Source: Hermodice carunculata
Lineage: Eukaryota; Annelida; Polychaeta; Eunicida; Amphinomidae
Length of the DNA: 64,000 nucleotides
Direction of reading: 5' to 3'
NCBI GenBank assembly: GCA_964020975.1
Contig: OZ026620.1
Location: forward strand, 75,637,600 to 75,701,599
The notes under the pieces are model-generated. The model worked only from the letters and a program-made list of their open reading frames with translations, was not told the DNA's origin and made no database searches. The translations under genes were made by a program, and so were the position numbers. How positions within the stretch are numbered: position 1 is the first letter of the stretch; every line of letters starts with the position of its first letter. This document shows positions 1 through 14,500 of the stretch, piece by piece.

Positions 1-110
1 AAATTTAGATTTTCATACACTTGACAAATGCAGAAAGTATTTGGGGCTACCTTGAAAACTGGGGGCTGTATTGCACGAGCTCTGCAACCTAAAGTCGGCA
101 GAGCTAAAAA
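1..110 (+). repeat. F3 dispersed repeat, 3' end
   Basis: Matches the ends of the other F3 copies: 'ttttcatacac...', then 'accttgaaaact', then the terminal hairpin (gctctgc...gcagagctaaaa) at about 80-108. The rest of this copy lies left of the window. Confidence 0.75.
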
Positions 111-821
111 CCCAAACCAACACCAACCAGTAATTAGATAAACATTTATTGTGGGTTCTCAATGACGTACATGCCAACTGCATGCTTGACCAGTGAGTGA
201 GTCAAATGACCAAAATAATTAACGGACAGAACTAACTACTGTAAATGTATTGAAAGTCCTATCTAAACAGAACATAAAACAATATAACAAGTTGGTTGTG
301 AAACGAACACACCAGAAATACACATGAAATGCTGCAGTACATAAAATGCATGATGAAATGTCTCCCATTTAATAGCAAAGCAGTGCTGATCAAAATGGTG
401 AATTCTTTATCGTCCTTAAAAAACAGATTTTCCATTTATTGCTTGAACGGCTTGCAGACAGACTGGTTCTGGGTAAATTACAAGTTGCTTTGATTTTATG
501 ATCATTGCAATGAACATTCCAGTAGACATCTACACATTGCATCCACAACTCCTCAGCAAAAACCTGTCAATATTGGAAGATTTCAGAAAGCTCTTCTTGG
601 GGTACAAACAAAATTTTTACAAACTGCATTTCCACATTCAGTTATGATTAAATGATTTTTTGAAAATTCTACAGTCCAAATTAAGTATTTGACAAATTAT
701 ATTTCCTAGATGAGAATTCAAACTACAAAATGCTATCCATGCAAAGAGACCTACTGAAAGGTAAACAAATAGATAGTCAAAATTTGGCAACAGCTGCTGG
801 AATCTGAAAAGTAGCGACAAT

Positions 822-1052
822 TTAATGCTTTCAGTGCCAATTTTGGACCAGGTCAATAGCTTTTCTCGGCATGCATTGGGCACAATGCACAACGAGAAAA
901 GCCGTTGACCTGGCATATTCTCTCTGAAACTATAGGCATGCTGGTACTTGAATGAATGGTCTTTCTATGAGAAATACAAATCTGGGATCCTTATGATAAT
1001 TCTGATTAGTTTGATTTCAGTAGATCAACTTCAGTCGTGCTTGACCTGGTAA
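822..1052. mobile_element. F1 TTAA MITE, decayed copy
   Basis: Begins TTAATGCTTTCAGTGCCAA and contains the family hairpin (gcttttctcggc ... gagaaaagc), the core 'ctataggcatgctggtac' and the 'gggatcctta' segment. The right inverted end is worn. Confidence 0.7.
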
Positions 1053-2863
1053 ATTGTTGGAGCCAATATCAACTTTGGTTGCATATTCTATAGCTGCTGG
1101 CATTTCTGATCCACTTATTTTATTACAAATTTTTATGCACACACAAACAAAAATTCTTTGGGCCTGCATGGCCCAGAATTATTGGTTTGGCTTTAATCTG
1201 CCTGTTGTCTACACCTTGGTGCATTTTCTTCCATCATTATTTTGGTCAAGTTGGGTCAGATTAAGTTTGTAGTACAGATCTGAAATGATCCCAATTTATA
1301 CATATGACGGCTCCGGAAGTTGTTCTGCAAGCCTTTTTCTCAAGTTTTGCAATCTGAAGACATCGTTGAAATAATCGAGCAGGAGATCCATCGCTTGCAT
1401 TCCGTTCAAGTGGCACGACCTATACAACTATAAACATGCTCTAAAAATTGAGTCCCATTAGGTTTCCTTTCTGACTGTTTACCCAGCTCTGTGCTCCTCT
1501 TACTTTGAAAATTGCACAGGCCACACAACTTTAAAGTTTAGTTTCTCTGGCACTTTTGTGATAATTTTAATGAGGGAGGGAGGCTTTTTAAAAAATTCAT
1601 TTTAAATGTTTCTTTTAAAAACAAATTTCAATATTTATTTTTAAACATTTACATAGCATTTTTCACAATGTGGTTCTAAGTGTACAGAATCAACGTTCCT
1701 CGGCAAGTTTAGCAGCAGCTTAATATGGAAAATCCTCCCCCCCCCAAATTTGCTGTGGTGGGCAATTAAATGGACAGACAAAGAAGGTGCCTGAGAATCT
1801 AAGTATTAATTTTTTTTTAAGCCTTACATTTTAAAAGCTGTTACAGCGAGTTGTAAAATATCAAATTAGAAGCTTTGCCTGGATAGGCAAATTGAGGTTT
1901 CATCAGTAGCATGGAGATGATAAAATTTAAGAGACCAAAGTTAAACAGATAACTTTTCTTGTTTAATGTGTAAATTCATTCTGTTCACGGTTATGATCGC
2001 ATGTCAAAAAAATTTCACCTGTAACTACTACTCTTCTGAATGGTCAATGAGCACATCATTTTCACCCAATTTATCTTTCACGCCAGCTGTACTTTGTATC
2101 TCTCAAGAACAGGGTATTTGATGTGCAGCTGCCACAAAATCACTGCAGCTGCTGTGAGAAACCATTTCAAGATGTAGGTTTGCCAAAAAGTCGCCAATGC
2201 TTCCGATTGAGGACACTGTTCAAAATGCATCACACTTGGCATAAAATGCCTCACTATGTGGGACTTGATTTTAAAATGGAAAATGTTACTTAGTAAAACT
2301 TTGAACTGTGTTTTCCTTCATTTTGGAAAGAGTATCAGTGTACTCACACAGATATACCAGGTGTATGTATGGGTATATTTGCCAAAAATACTCTTTCTTC
2401 CTAGACCTGGTCTACCTGTATAATATACTGTACAAAAAAGTTACCCCCCCCCCCCCCCGAAGGGGGAGGAGGGCTAAACTTTTTTTTCTATAGTATATAT
2501 AAACATAAAGACCATGAAAACACTCCATATAACTTTTTTTATATCATGCATGCCGAGTCTTTTGGTTTTGGTTTTGTGCTAAAGCACTGGTCTATTGAAA
2601 CACAATCTGTGTATATAGACATTGTTTCTGTTACTGTTCTTTGTAATTTATTTCTTTATACTTTCCATTCACACATTTTCAGTCCTGGGCATTTCATTTG
2701 CAAAATTTTCTTCAAAATATTGTCAAGTCTGGTTGAAGGTTATTTTAAGTCTGCATGTGAATAAAATCCAATTTGTATTTGAAAGCAAACAGTTTGTCAA
2801 TACACAGTCTGTGTCTCAAAGTAGTTAAATGGAATAAGACATTTCATTCTTTTTCTCATTCAG

Positions 2864-3186
2864 AGCATATGACCCATCATTAAAACAAAGAAAAAAAAGA
2901 TCGTTTTATTGAAATTAGAACTGAGAAGAAACTAAAACTCAGACACAACAGGTCACCTGTACAAGATCTAGAGGAAGCCCGTCGTAGACACAAAACTACA
3001 CTGCGCACAGTAATGGAAGCACATGAACCATTTTTCGTTCGCCAACACAGCATTAAATCACGTTCACAAGGCCACAATTTTAACATTCATACCTGTCCCT
3101 GGGGTTCACAAGCAATTTATATATCAAATTGGAACACCGTGGAAACTTTTCTTCTCATAAAACTACATTGCAGTAACATGGAATAA
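2864..3186 (+). CDS. Candidate last exon of an unrecognised plus-strand gene (or a decayed copy)
   Basis: A very good acceptor (tttttctcattcag) is followed by a frame open for 100 codons from 2884 to a TAA at 3184. It is rich in charged residues (IEIRTEKKLKLRHNRSPVQD, EEARRRHKTTLRTVMEAHEP). Between the acceptor and 2884 the open frame is a different one (AYDPSLKQRKK), and the two meet in an A8 run at 2891-2898. A one-base length error or mutation in that run would explain the shift. I recognise no family. It could be a terminal exon, a pseudogene or chance. Confidence 0.22.
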
Positions 3187-5515
3187 GCTTGACACTTGAG
3201 TTAAGATAACTAAAATTTGTAAGCCTTTAAGCTTCATAGAGCTTGGATGGCCAAGAAAAGCTTGGGTATGGACTCGATATGCATAAGTTTCCAAGTGTAT
3301 GGATTGCACGTACAAGCCATGAGAACACAAAGTTGTTAAGCCCACCAGTGCGACCTCGTTTTCGGGAGCACCAAATTAAATGACTTATGTCCTCTGATAC
3401 AATGCATCTGGCCACAGATTTTCTAACTTCAGATCTATGTAGTTTTATGTGGTTCTTTAACCTAAATCTAGTCCAACCGGTTTGTGCCATCGAGCTTTCG
3501 GCTTGATTCTGTCACAGAGACAGTTTGTCACAACATCGGCACCTACCTGAATATCAATGGGCTGCTTTGTGGGTAAATTGTTCAGAAAATATTCTTCTTC
3601 TGCACTGTGTTTTTGCCTGCACCAGAACAATAGATATTCTTGTTCTGCACCATAACATTTTCGAGCGCTTCAATTCAATAGCAATTATTCATCTGCTTCA
3701 AGAAACACTATTGGCTAGATCTACTTTTGCAAAAAGTCCTTACTTGGAAGATCTAGTCTTTTTGTCATTCAATCAAACCCTGTATTGTTGAACAATCTCT
3801 TATGAAGGATGAACACGTGACCCAGTCAAATTAAAAATGTCTGTTATGATGCTTGAATGAAATACATGGAAACTTGATCAAATGGACGTAAACAGAAATA
3901 ATTTATGATCCCCAGGCCCCTGACAGTGTGTATATAAATAGGCTACTTTTAACTAATTATAAAATGCCTGTACTAATTAATACTTGAAGTGGCACCTGAA
4001 TTATTCTTCCCTATATCACTGCTTCTAATCTAGGAAAATGATCAGTCAAATATAAACATTGTTTTAAATGCAGCCCACAAATGATTGGGTACAGTTCATT
4101 CTGGTACATGTGATGCAGGCAAGAAATGTTACAAGTTCTGTGCACATGTCACACAAAATAGGACTAACCCCCTCCCAGGTACACCCTAAAATCTGCAGAG
4201 GGCACCACAACTGTCCTGTCCATGAGCAAATTGTCATCAGAACAGTGAACTTGTTTCAAGAAAAAAAAAAAAAAAAAGTGACAACAATAATAGATCATTC
4301 ACTGCATCACACCTGTCACAGGGATATGGCGGCAACGCGACATGTACATTTATTCCCCATCTTTTGCACAGTGACACTTTCATGTTTAGTCCATCTTGGA
4401 CACAGATACATACAACATACACCCCATCGTTTAGTCACCAAGTGTCTTAGGGCACAACGAACACTGACATAGAAACCAAGTCATGTTACCAGACAGAATC
4501 TCCTGGCAGGTATCCGAATGTGCTACCAAGTCATGTTACTGGGCAGTATCTCCTGGTAGATACTTGGCCGTGTTTTCTTATCACTCGTTAACCACGGTTT
4601 CCTTTATCTTAAGATTTCGTTAATGCAACCAGGTAAAGTGATACCTGATAGATGTGGACACATATTGGACGTCAAACTCTCTAATTTAATTTACCTGCAG
4701 TGAACAGCCACATGCTTTTACTATGTTTCCACTTTCACTTGGCTGAAGGTGTCGGCATATATCATAAGTGATCTACTTACAGCAACCACAGCATCATATG
4801 CTGTGGCATAGTACATAAATTTCTTCATTCAGCTTTGTTGACAAAGGTTGAATGCATTCAGCACTCAGTATAGATCTGTCCACTTTAATGTCTGTGCAGT
4901 GCTAGAAGTGTCACAGCACTGGCTTAGGAAGTTTTGAATTACAGTTTAGAAACAACACGACACACAAGATCGCAGTGACAGACATGAAGGCAGTATTATG
5001 TTCGAAAGCTGCCGGTTCAGGATCCATAAGGTGAAGTTGCTCTCCTTCACGTCGATGAAGACAGAGATCTGTATACAGAGCAATGTTCAGAGCTGCAGGT
5101 CCCAGTGCGACACCTATATATGAGAGCATGTCCTGGTAACTTTCGACAGCTGAAATATTTTCTATCCGATGCATTTTTAACAAATGCTACCCGGCAAATT
5201 ACCAGAAATAGCATGTATCTGCCAGAGTGAAGGCTATGTCCGTGGCTCAGGTGGCTGAAATATAATGTTCAATAAGTAAGTAAGCCACAAAAATCAATGG
5301 AACAAGTTGTCAGCTGCACATATATGAACACAATATGAACTGCCAAAGAAGGGGAGGAATTTGGAGCAGCCAAATCACATCCGACTCCTAGTGCGAGTCC
5401 TAAGTTTAACTGTTTCCTTTGGCATCTTCGTATTTTTTCAACTGTACATGTGCCATATCCCATGCTTTGCTGCCAGGCTTTGGGTGGGTCCCATCAAGAT
5501 GAAATGCTGCTAGAA

Positions 5516-5521
5516 TTTATT
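5516..5521 (-). promoter_or_regulatory. Possible polyadenylation signal of the SPECC1L-like gene
   Basis: The plus strand reads tttatt, so the gene strand has AATAAA about 40 nt after the stop codon. If used, the 3' UTR would be very short (about 60 nt). A longer 3' UTR using a later signal is equally possible. Confidence 0.3.
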
Positions 5522-5559
5522 ATATCACAGGGGAAAGCGAGCTGGTTCACTTGGCGGCA

Positions 5560-5661
5560 TCATGTCAGCTTGTCCACTTCAAAATGCTTGTAAATGTTAG
5601 TGACGTAACCCATGACTGCTTGCCAATCTGGTCTCTCTATGCATGCCATGTCATTAATGTT
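5560..5661 (-). other. SPECC1L: SPECC1L-like last coding exon
   Basis: 102 nt, 33 residues and TGA. The acceptor is ctgtttcag. It encodes [20 protein letters not shown] followed by [13 protein letters not shown]. Family members end with nearly the same helix ([20 protein letters not shown], recalled) plus a few residues, so the C-terminus looks complete. Confidence 0.94.
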
Positions 5662-8600
5662 CTGAAACAGAAAGAATAATTCACCCCACTTTACAAGCAG
5701 CTTCCCACTGACCACCTTAACCCTTGTCTTTACAAAAAAGGCCAAGTTCACCACTGTTCTCAAAGGGTCACAAACTTCACTTGAAGAAAAATTACTTTCA
5801 ACCTGATGTGTGGCCCGCGACAACTTTAATTTACTTATTGATTCAAAATCAGTCAACCTCTGTTGATAAGCCACATATTTAACTTTACGCATAAATTCCA
5901 GATCCACTTGCACAAAGGTGAAATCATGACTTTGTGTCTGAGCTCATGCATTGGAGAAATACCGATTTAAGTTCAGTGCTTTACATGTGCATGTTCCGCG
6001 ACATGCAAACAACATGCCTGTGAATCGAACATAAGGCATCACATCAGCAAACATAGGCCTACATATCAATGAAAATATGGATTATGCGGTTATATTGGCA
6101 GATGCTAAATCAATTTTGTTTGGGACTTTTCAATTGTTAATGTTACTTTTGTCCAGAGAGCATATGCACGCTGGCCTTACGTGAACACCATAAAGGTGCT
6201 TAAGAATGTGAGTAGGCCTACTTGTAGGTAAATAGTTAAGAGAAATTGTCACAGTTTCTACATTGGGTCCACCTCAATGTGTTAAAAAAAATCTGTTACA
6301 ATTTTTGGTGAATATTTGCAAATAAACGTATGAAATGTTATAATCTGTCACAAATATTTCAAAGTGAAGAAGAGAATAAGAAAAGGAAGAAGTCAAGGTA
6401 TTTAATGTGCAAGAGAGGTGCACAGATTGGCATACCACCGCAACTCACACAAAACTTTTCTTACTTGGGATTTATGCCCCATCTCTTGTATAGTCTCCAC
6501 TTGAGGGAGCTGCTGGAGAATTTTGTATATTTAGATCACGGTCATACTAAACAACAAAAAGCTGTCTCCATCATGCTTGTATTTTGCATTTTCAAAGCGT
6601 TTACTATCATTCATCCAATACACATTTAGCAGAATTTTAATTACACATCTGTGTAAAATTAAACATGTAGATTATTGCAGACACAGAAAATTCATGGAAA
6701 AAAAACAACACATATACATGTAGTATCCTCAATAAATGTCACCGACAGTAGAAGTCTCAGATTAAATACTGTGCACGAGGAAGATTATTAATCTAGAAAT
6801 TCAAGGTCCTGAGACATGACCCCATATGAGACAGAAAAGAGTTACCAAGGTATGGGATAAGCTAACCACTTACCAGTGAATTTTGTAACTGGAAGATACA
6901 AAGGAAGAGGGTTGTAGGCAACGGAAAAAAAAAAACCACATGACAAATGTTGATGAGCAAGCAAGAGAACCAGTCTGTAATGTGGTTCTGTATCAATCCA
7001 CAATGAAAGCACTACATGAACATAATGCTGGAAATACAGCAATTGGAACTTTCCACTTGATTATTATTATTATTATTATCATTTTTTTTAATCTCACTAA
7101 CTACATCGGCAAACTATTTTTCTCTGTGTGCCAAAAAACCATGAGCAAAGTTGACCTATTGAAGACTCCCTGATCAAACATCAAAAAGACACTTTGATAC
7201 TTTTTTGGGGGTAAAATCTTCATTAAAATATTCAAACAGAAGAATGAAAAATAAGCATGTTTTTGCCTTGTGGAAATCACTAGACACGCACACACATGTA
7301 CTTCCAGAATTCCGTTTTCATTCACATCTAGAAATTGTATGTAAATTTTTGTCTCTTTCAGAACCTTTACAATCAGTGTCAATATATACATGTACAAAAT
7401 TCATCTCAGACTGAAGCAAAAATTGATGAAAAATCAACATGAAGACATCTGCAATGTTATTGTTCATTGACTGAACATTGTGCACTACTACTATCACTAC
7501 AGCTCCTCAATTGCTGAGTTTCCAGCATCTGACACCAAACTATGTGTATTATGACCCCGACACCAACAGCACTACAGTGTGTATTAGTTCTAAACATCTA
7601 CATGGTAGCCTGAATGCAATGATTTAAGAGGCATGCTCGGGGGGAAAAAAAAGGCAGAACACCTAAATCTACAGTTATGAAAAACTGAATCTACAAACAA
7701 TTCAGATATTCTGTGTTAGTCTGGAGAAATCTCATCTTATGCAGTAAGGACTGAAATGAACTTTTTTAATATTTTAAATGTATTTTTTCTAATGGCGAAA
7801 GATACAAAGGACTAAATGTCAATGTTGGCGTAAAGCATGTGCTCAATTCCTCATCTGTAGAATACATTCAATTTTGAAAGTGAATAGTGGTGTTTTCGAC
7901 TGTGAACTCTTTTTATTTTCCAATCACACCGGCTAAGACTGAATGGTTCATGTCGTTCCATGTGTGTTAAACTTCACTAAAAAATTCAGTTGAGCCACCA
8001 CACGCATGATGACAAGCCTGCAGTCAGAACTTTTCATCATACTCTGGATGCCCATAGGATGCCAAGAAAACATGTTAATTCCTTTTTATTCAGCCTGCTA
8101 AAAGAGCTGGACATCGATGCTTCCAATGAATTTCTAGGTCACAAAGCATAAGCAAAGCAAATCACACTATAGCAAGAAAAATTAAAATTTGTTTATATAG
8201 GACTGGATAATAAAAGCTAGCTCAGGTCTTTGTTCAAACTGGACTCCGTGCCATTTTCCCATAATGTGAAGCAATATAGCTTCTCTGACATCGTTTCTTC
8301 CACTGTCTTTAAATATGGTCAAAGATGTCAAGGAGTCTCTTATGAAAAGTAACTTTCTTGGAGGGAAAATTCTGGAACACGCGCATGCATTCACTGAATT
8401 ACCACAGTTTCCCAACATACAGGAATGTTGTTACAGGTTATGACATGTTATTTGGTTGGTGGGTTAAAGGTGCATTTTCAAGGACCAAGTTTGAAGCTTA
8501 CTATATACATAAGTGCACTTTGTGTCAGCTCAACTTTTTCCCGTTCATCTGGTTACATTTTCGGATGACGTGTGTAAGAAATTGTGTCGCAGAACCAAAG

Positions 8601-11517
8601 TGAGACTATCCCACACCGGTGGTGACAGCTTTATGCTAAAGTTGGCATATATTCTCTTTAATTAAGGCTCAAAGTTGGGACTAAAAGCTGCAGCTGCTTC
8701 TTTCTTTGTAGATTTTGGAGCATTTAGGCCAAAAAATAACCCAACAGTGAAAATCAGGACATGTTTTCCTAGGGTTCAAAATGGTGCTCCTATATAAACA
8801 CGGATCAATGAATCGACACAGTAACCAAATCAAGGTACCCTGGAGAAACTAAATCAGGGACAATGTAACTAAAACAGGCATGGCCAAAGGACGAGCCGGG
8901 AATTCGAATCATCATATTTCACACACTTTTAAACCAACAGCAAATCATAATAAATGATTATTTTAAGGTATGGGCAAGACTATCATAAATGTTGGAAACG
9001 CTGACATTCACCTCTATGTGACATAACTCTTTAATCATATGGCGATGAGTCAACAACTTTCCTTGGTAAACTGATGATATGCACCCAGAATGCACAGAGA
9101 GCAGCTGTGTTTACTCGTTATACATGTGTGTGTGTATGTGTGTATACATATATATATATAAGATGAACAAGATGCAGACAACATATGTATATGACACGAC
9201 ACTTTCTTGTAATTTTTCCTGGAAGATCCTAGAATGCCAATGCATCGGCATTCGATTTTATCAGGGTCAGTAGACATTTCCATACAGTAACATGTTGGGC
9301 AGTGAAGCAATTTGGTCTAAGTACCTAACGTACAGGAGTTTATCTGTCCAACAGATTTTGGAGATTTCTTAACGCTTCAGGATCACATATACATGTGCAC
9401 ATATGTTTATGCAAGAACATTCGCTGCATGCTATTAGCTAGGTACTTGCTACACTTAAGCTGGAGATCGGATGGAGTAGCATGCACGTTATGTCGACTCA
9501 CCAGACTACATGGAATACCACTCTGCTCTGCCGCCTTGAAAGCCACCATGAAATTCTTTTTCTGCAACCATAGTCACCAAAACATGATGTCACATATTAG
9601 TAAAGTGGTGTGCAAATCTAGGCAGCTTCCAACTATTGTGTTGTAAGATTCCAGTTAACTCATTCCATACCAGTCCTTGATTTCTCTGTATATTTACCTA
9701 GATTTAAGACGACAATTGCATATTTAAATTCTTCACAAAAAGAGCTTCCGTTCAAGTACCAACATGCCTATAGTCTTACGTTAGTGGGTCTGGCACTGAC
9801 CAAGGCCTGTGACGATAGTATGGAATGAGTTAATAGAAAAGGAATATAGTACACAACTGTTACTTGTTCAGCTACGAGACTTGATGTTGCTGCAGAAATC
9901 ATTGCTGGAAGCTACTGGTTTTGTACCATTCCTAAACTACAATTTTTTTTCTTTGGTTTCAGTGAAATTGTCTCTGTTATCTTTACCATACCTAGGAACA
10001 ACAAAAGTTGTATCCACAATTTACGAATTTCACATAGAGTGTCTTGAAATTTAGAAACAAAGGTGGACTGTGCACATAGACAGACTGACCTTGTCGCCCC
10101 CCTTGAGCAGGTCCTGATATGGAATCCGGTCAGGGACATAGCTGTGTAGCAGGGCACAGAATGCCAGCCCGTCGTTCCAGCTGCTGCTGAAGTTCGTGAT
10201 GTCTATCCCCTTAAAAAAAACATCCATAGCAAAATTTGCTTTCATGATCATTTTATGAAAAGTAATGGTTCTGGCTGCTACCGTAAAAAGATGGGATTTT
10301 TAAAAGTATTGGCACACCTGACTGGCTATGAAAATATTTTGTTACACATCCAGGTCTTTGGCCCTCTTTTAACTTTTATATTCAACAAGCCACCGAGTTG
10401 GTTATTATAGGAGAAAATTTAGAACTGTCCAGTACAGCAACTGGCCAATTCTTGGATATAGTTTTATGTCATTATGCACAGTACATAGTTTCCACAAAAT
10501 TACACCGTACAACAAAAATGCAGGACAATTTCACTGCTTTTCATTTACTGATCTGTACCCCCAAGTCACAGTGACAAGAAATTCCATTATTCCGTGTGTG
10601 CCTCATGACTTCAGGCAACTACATTACACTAACGGGTCTTGAGTGTATAATTCTATGGTATTATAATCACTGAAGTGTACCTGTGCTTTGTTGTAGACCA
10701 ATGTAAATTTGGTAAATTTTACAGTTTGTACAGTGAATTCTCTGTTTAACTCCCCATGATATGTTACACTTAAAAACCTTTCTTCTTCTACACCCAGCTT
10801 GCAACATGCAAAGGACCTACTGAATAGTTCTGTGTTTTGTTTTGGCACCATTTGAGCAGGGCATTCCTCTTCGAGCCGCCTGTCTGTTTGACAAGCCCAG
10901 CCAGTGGGTCAGACTGGTCACGCGGGCTTTTACCCAGTTTGTCTGGCTCCCTGAAACAATGGAAACACCACATCAGTTCGCTTATCACTCCAATTACACA
11001 AATAACACACACTTCTTACTGTGAATGTGGACTCTTTTGCTACATATGGTATGTACATCATCTGCATGCGGACAATGATTCTGAAATTTAAGACCTGCAC
11101 ACACTTTTCAATCCAGTGAAAAACAAAATACATACAGTCATGTAAAATTTTAAGCCATATTCTCTTTGCTTTCCCAGTACCACTGTAAGAAACCAGTCAG
11201 CCTGCATTATGCAGATAATTTTCCTGTTTTGATTTGAGTAATATGTATACATATCTGAGATGTGGCTAGATCATTAAATTGGCAGCAGTTAGTTACTTTT
11301 TCCACCACTAGAGGGCCTTCTTGCAGCCAGGTCCCATTCTATCAATCAACAAGCAGGCTGTCTGAACTGAATCCTCAGCTGACCTTGATACTTTCAACTG
11401 AAAATAAGTCCTAGCCTGATCCATGGGTACCCAAAGCCATTGGTGTGCAATTTCAAACCCATTGCTCAAGTGGTTTTACAGCAGAAAATTTCTGAGGACT
11501 CCCCCCCCCCCCCCCCC

Positions 11518-11549
<32 letters not shown>

Positions 11550-14500
11550 GCACATGACCATTTGACGGAACTCAATAAGAGACTCACCCAAGGCATATCT
11601 CCACGAGGTGTCAAGTCAATATAGCTGACATTTTGAAGAGGAAATTCAAAATGTGAATCACTTTTGCAATCCTCACTCACCCACATAGTAATCAAGAGGA
11701 ATGCACGCATTCACCAATAAGTACCCAAACTGATAACTTTGTTAAAAAATCAGGGATCAGGGTCATCACAGCTCAGTAAACAACTTTGATTGATCCTTCC
11801 ATCAGATATATTTTTACCACATTTTAGCACAATCTGAGATGCACTTTCGGAGATGCAGTTGAGAAAGTAGCTTACACAAAAATCCATTTTTAAAGAACTT
11901 GCAGCACCATCTGTTGAGCAAAGTAAGGTCTAGGGGTGCCGACAAGTATTTAAAGCAGTTTAAAAGAGGTCAGAATTTTCAGGGTTTTGCCAAAAAAAAA
12001 AAAAAAAGTACCAAGTAATCATTTCAAAAAATATCCAAATCACTTGAGCATGACCAGTTGAAAAACTTATTAGAGACCCATCCAAGATAGATCTCCACCA
12101 ATTTTGAGCACGAATCTGGCTGATAGCTTTGGAGAAGTCGAAAACAAGAAGTCCTACTCCAATCTCCATTGACTTGCATGGTAATCAACAGAAATGTATG
12201 TATTAACTGACAGTTCAACATGTGTGCCCTGCATCCAGCTCTGCATACTATGGTCTTTCTGTTCAAATCAGGTAATATCTTTTTGAGTTATATATAAATC
12301 AAAGAAACACAGTAAAAATTGGACAAGTTCCAAACTCCATTATAATTGGGTCATGGTGACCCAGAAAGTATGTCTCCCAGTAGAGTTTTATTCACGTACA
12401 CGTACAATGTACTCAAGTGTAGTTTTGACCTGCAGGCTAAATTCTCTTCGCCACTGATGTCCAAACTACGCCTTGCCATTACAAAATGACCTCTTTCAAC
12501 TTTACAGGCCTACTGACCCAACAAAAATAGGTCAAGGTCACTGATATTATACATATTAGCACTGGACATGATTTATAAGTCCTATAAATTTGGCATGTCT
12601 AATTCACTTATTTTTGAAGATATGGAATTCTAAACCTTTCAACACATCTTGGCTCATAAGTTCCACCAAAGTACAGGTGGCACCACTAGTATCATATGCA
12701 ACTGAGATTTTCACCTCCTCCACAATCCCACTGAATTTCATGAAGATCTATGAAAAATTAACATGATTAAGGATGCTGAGACTGGTCACAAGATTTCCAC
12801 ATTTTGACCCATATATTACCTAATACTGCAGGTGGCACCACCAATATCGAACAGGACCTAGATTTTCGTAAGTGCTAAAAGTTACCGGTATGTGGAGCTT
12901 AACCTGAAAACTATGGACTGGATCGTGTTCACTCACACAAAGTTAACAGATTGACAGACAATGCATGGATTGACAGATGGACCAACACGAGTGTTCTGCA
13001 ACCTTTGCTCAGTAGAGGTAAAAAAAAAAAAAAAAAGAAGCATGTTTGGGAATTTAAGGTTGTGAAGCATGCTTGATGGTTTCTCACTGATAACTAACTT
13101 ATAAATTTATTTGGATGCTGAAGCCTAAATTTTTTTAAAAAATTCTTGCATTGAACATGATAACAGTGATTAAGGTATAGGTTTTGACATGGACAGTGAC
13201 TGCATTGGCTATGGAACAAAATGTGATCGGACTGTGGGTTCTTTCTTTCTTTTTTTTTGTTCAGAATGTCATAGAAGGTGTGGCACTGTTGTTCCTATTT
13301 GTATAATATGTGACTATGGAGAGGGGTCTTTTATTTTCATTCATTTTTTGCCGTTAAATTAACTTTAATATTCAGACATGTAGAAACAGATCTAGTTTTG
13401 TGGTTGTTGATATTTTTGTAAGTAATCATTTACAGTGTTTCCATTAACCCCCAAATGGGGTATATTACCCTTTCAAAAACTGAAAAAAATACCCTCTGAG
13501 AATATTCTTGAGGGTCATTAGTCCTGTTTATTAACATGTACAATTGGTGAAAATCTGGTCTTCGCCCCTGAATTTCCCTTCTTGTGACCCCCTTAAGAAA
13601 TCCCTGATGGAAACACCACATGATTTAGTATACATGGCAGGCCTTGTACACCATGAAGTAGGTCTTTACCCAGCAAAAGCTCATCCATGGGATATCATGT
13701 TCAGATATTTCATGAAATCAGGAATACTCAAGTGTTCCTGGTCTCGGGTATTTCGTGGGCTGCATCCAGGAACTTTCTTGTTTTGATACAGGACTCGGTG
13801 CCACCAAAAGGTACCTACCTCAGGGATTAATCTCCCACAGTTTCAGGGGCCTTTTCATTTGGAAAAAGGCCTCAAATTTGTTTCCAATCCTCTGAAATTA
13901 TCTAAAACCATGCAGGATTCCCAAAAACGTACACACTTTCTTCCCAATTTTTATCAAAAAAGGCCCCTTTCCCCAAATCCTAGATTATCCCCTGTACCTG
14001 TTCTTTCATTTCATCAATCCAAACTTTTGGCTGGTGTAATGGGGGAACTCCTCTCTTTACAAGTAAGATAGCCTGTTTGTGTTCACAGCAGCCAATGATT
14101 TATGTCTTCTTGCCAATGAATCAATGCAGGTTAACAGGTCACTTGGACAGGGGTGAGTTGTTTGGGTCATTTCCTATATGTCCTCAGAGGGTTCAACATT
14201 TTTGTCATTGTCAAATTAGTGCTCAGAGCATCCAGGGTTTGGGATGAAGAGTCCTGTGTGCTTTCAATGACCAGGTGGGAAAAAACCCAGCCCGAATTTT
14301 ATCTAAAATTGATTGCCTGGGGGTGGTCATTCTTTTTTAATATTACCATTTTCAGAAAAATCCTACCAATTTGAAAGAGGCAGAGGAGTTGCAGGGTATA
14401 AAATATAATGCTGAAAGGACTAACTTTAAAATGCTGAACCATCCAATAGGTTGCTCCAGGGTATTATTAAACACTGATGGGCCCATTCTATATTCTGCAG

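Larger units (their letters stand above)
1..5559. other. 3' flank of the SPECC1L-like gene
   Basis: Contains the tail of an F3 repeat (1-110), a decayed F1 MITE (822-1052), poly(C) runs at 1737 and 2444, and one possible plus-strand exon (2864-3186). The remaining stretches (for example 1053-2863 and 3187-4900) show nothing I can name. Confidence 0.6.

Noticed and set aside
4911-5183. 90-aa minus-strand ORF just past the SPECC1L-like stop (GVALGPAALNIALYTDLCLH...)
   Set aside because: No family recognised, no splice link to the gene, and it lies in the probable 3' UTR or flank.
5238-5262. tggctcaggtggctga as the A box of a tRNA or SINE
   Set aside because: No B box follows and no second copy was seen.
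11518-11543. A26 run as a retroposon tail
   Set aside because: It is joined to C17 and lies inside an F3-related region without any LINE or SINE body before it.
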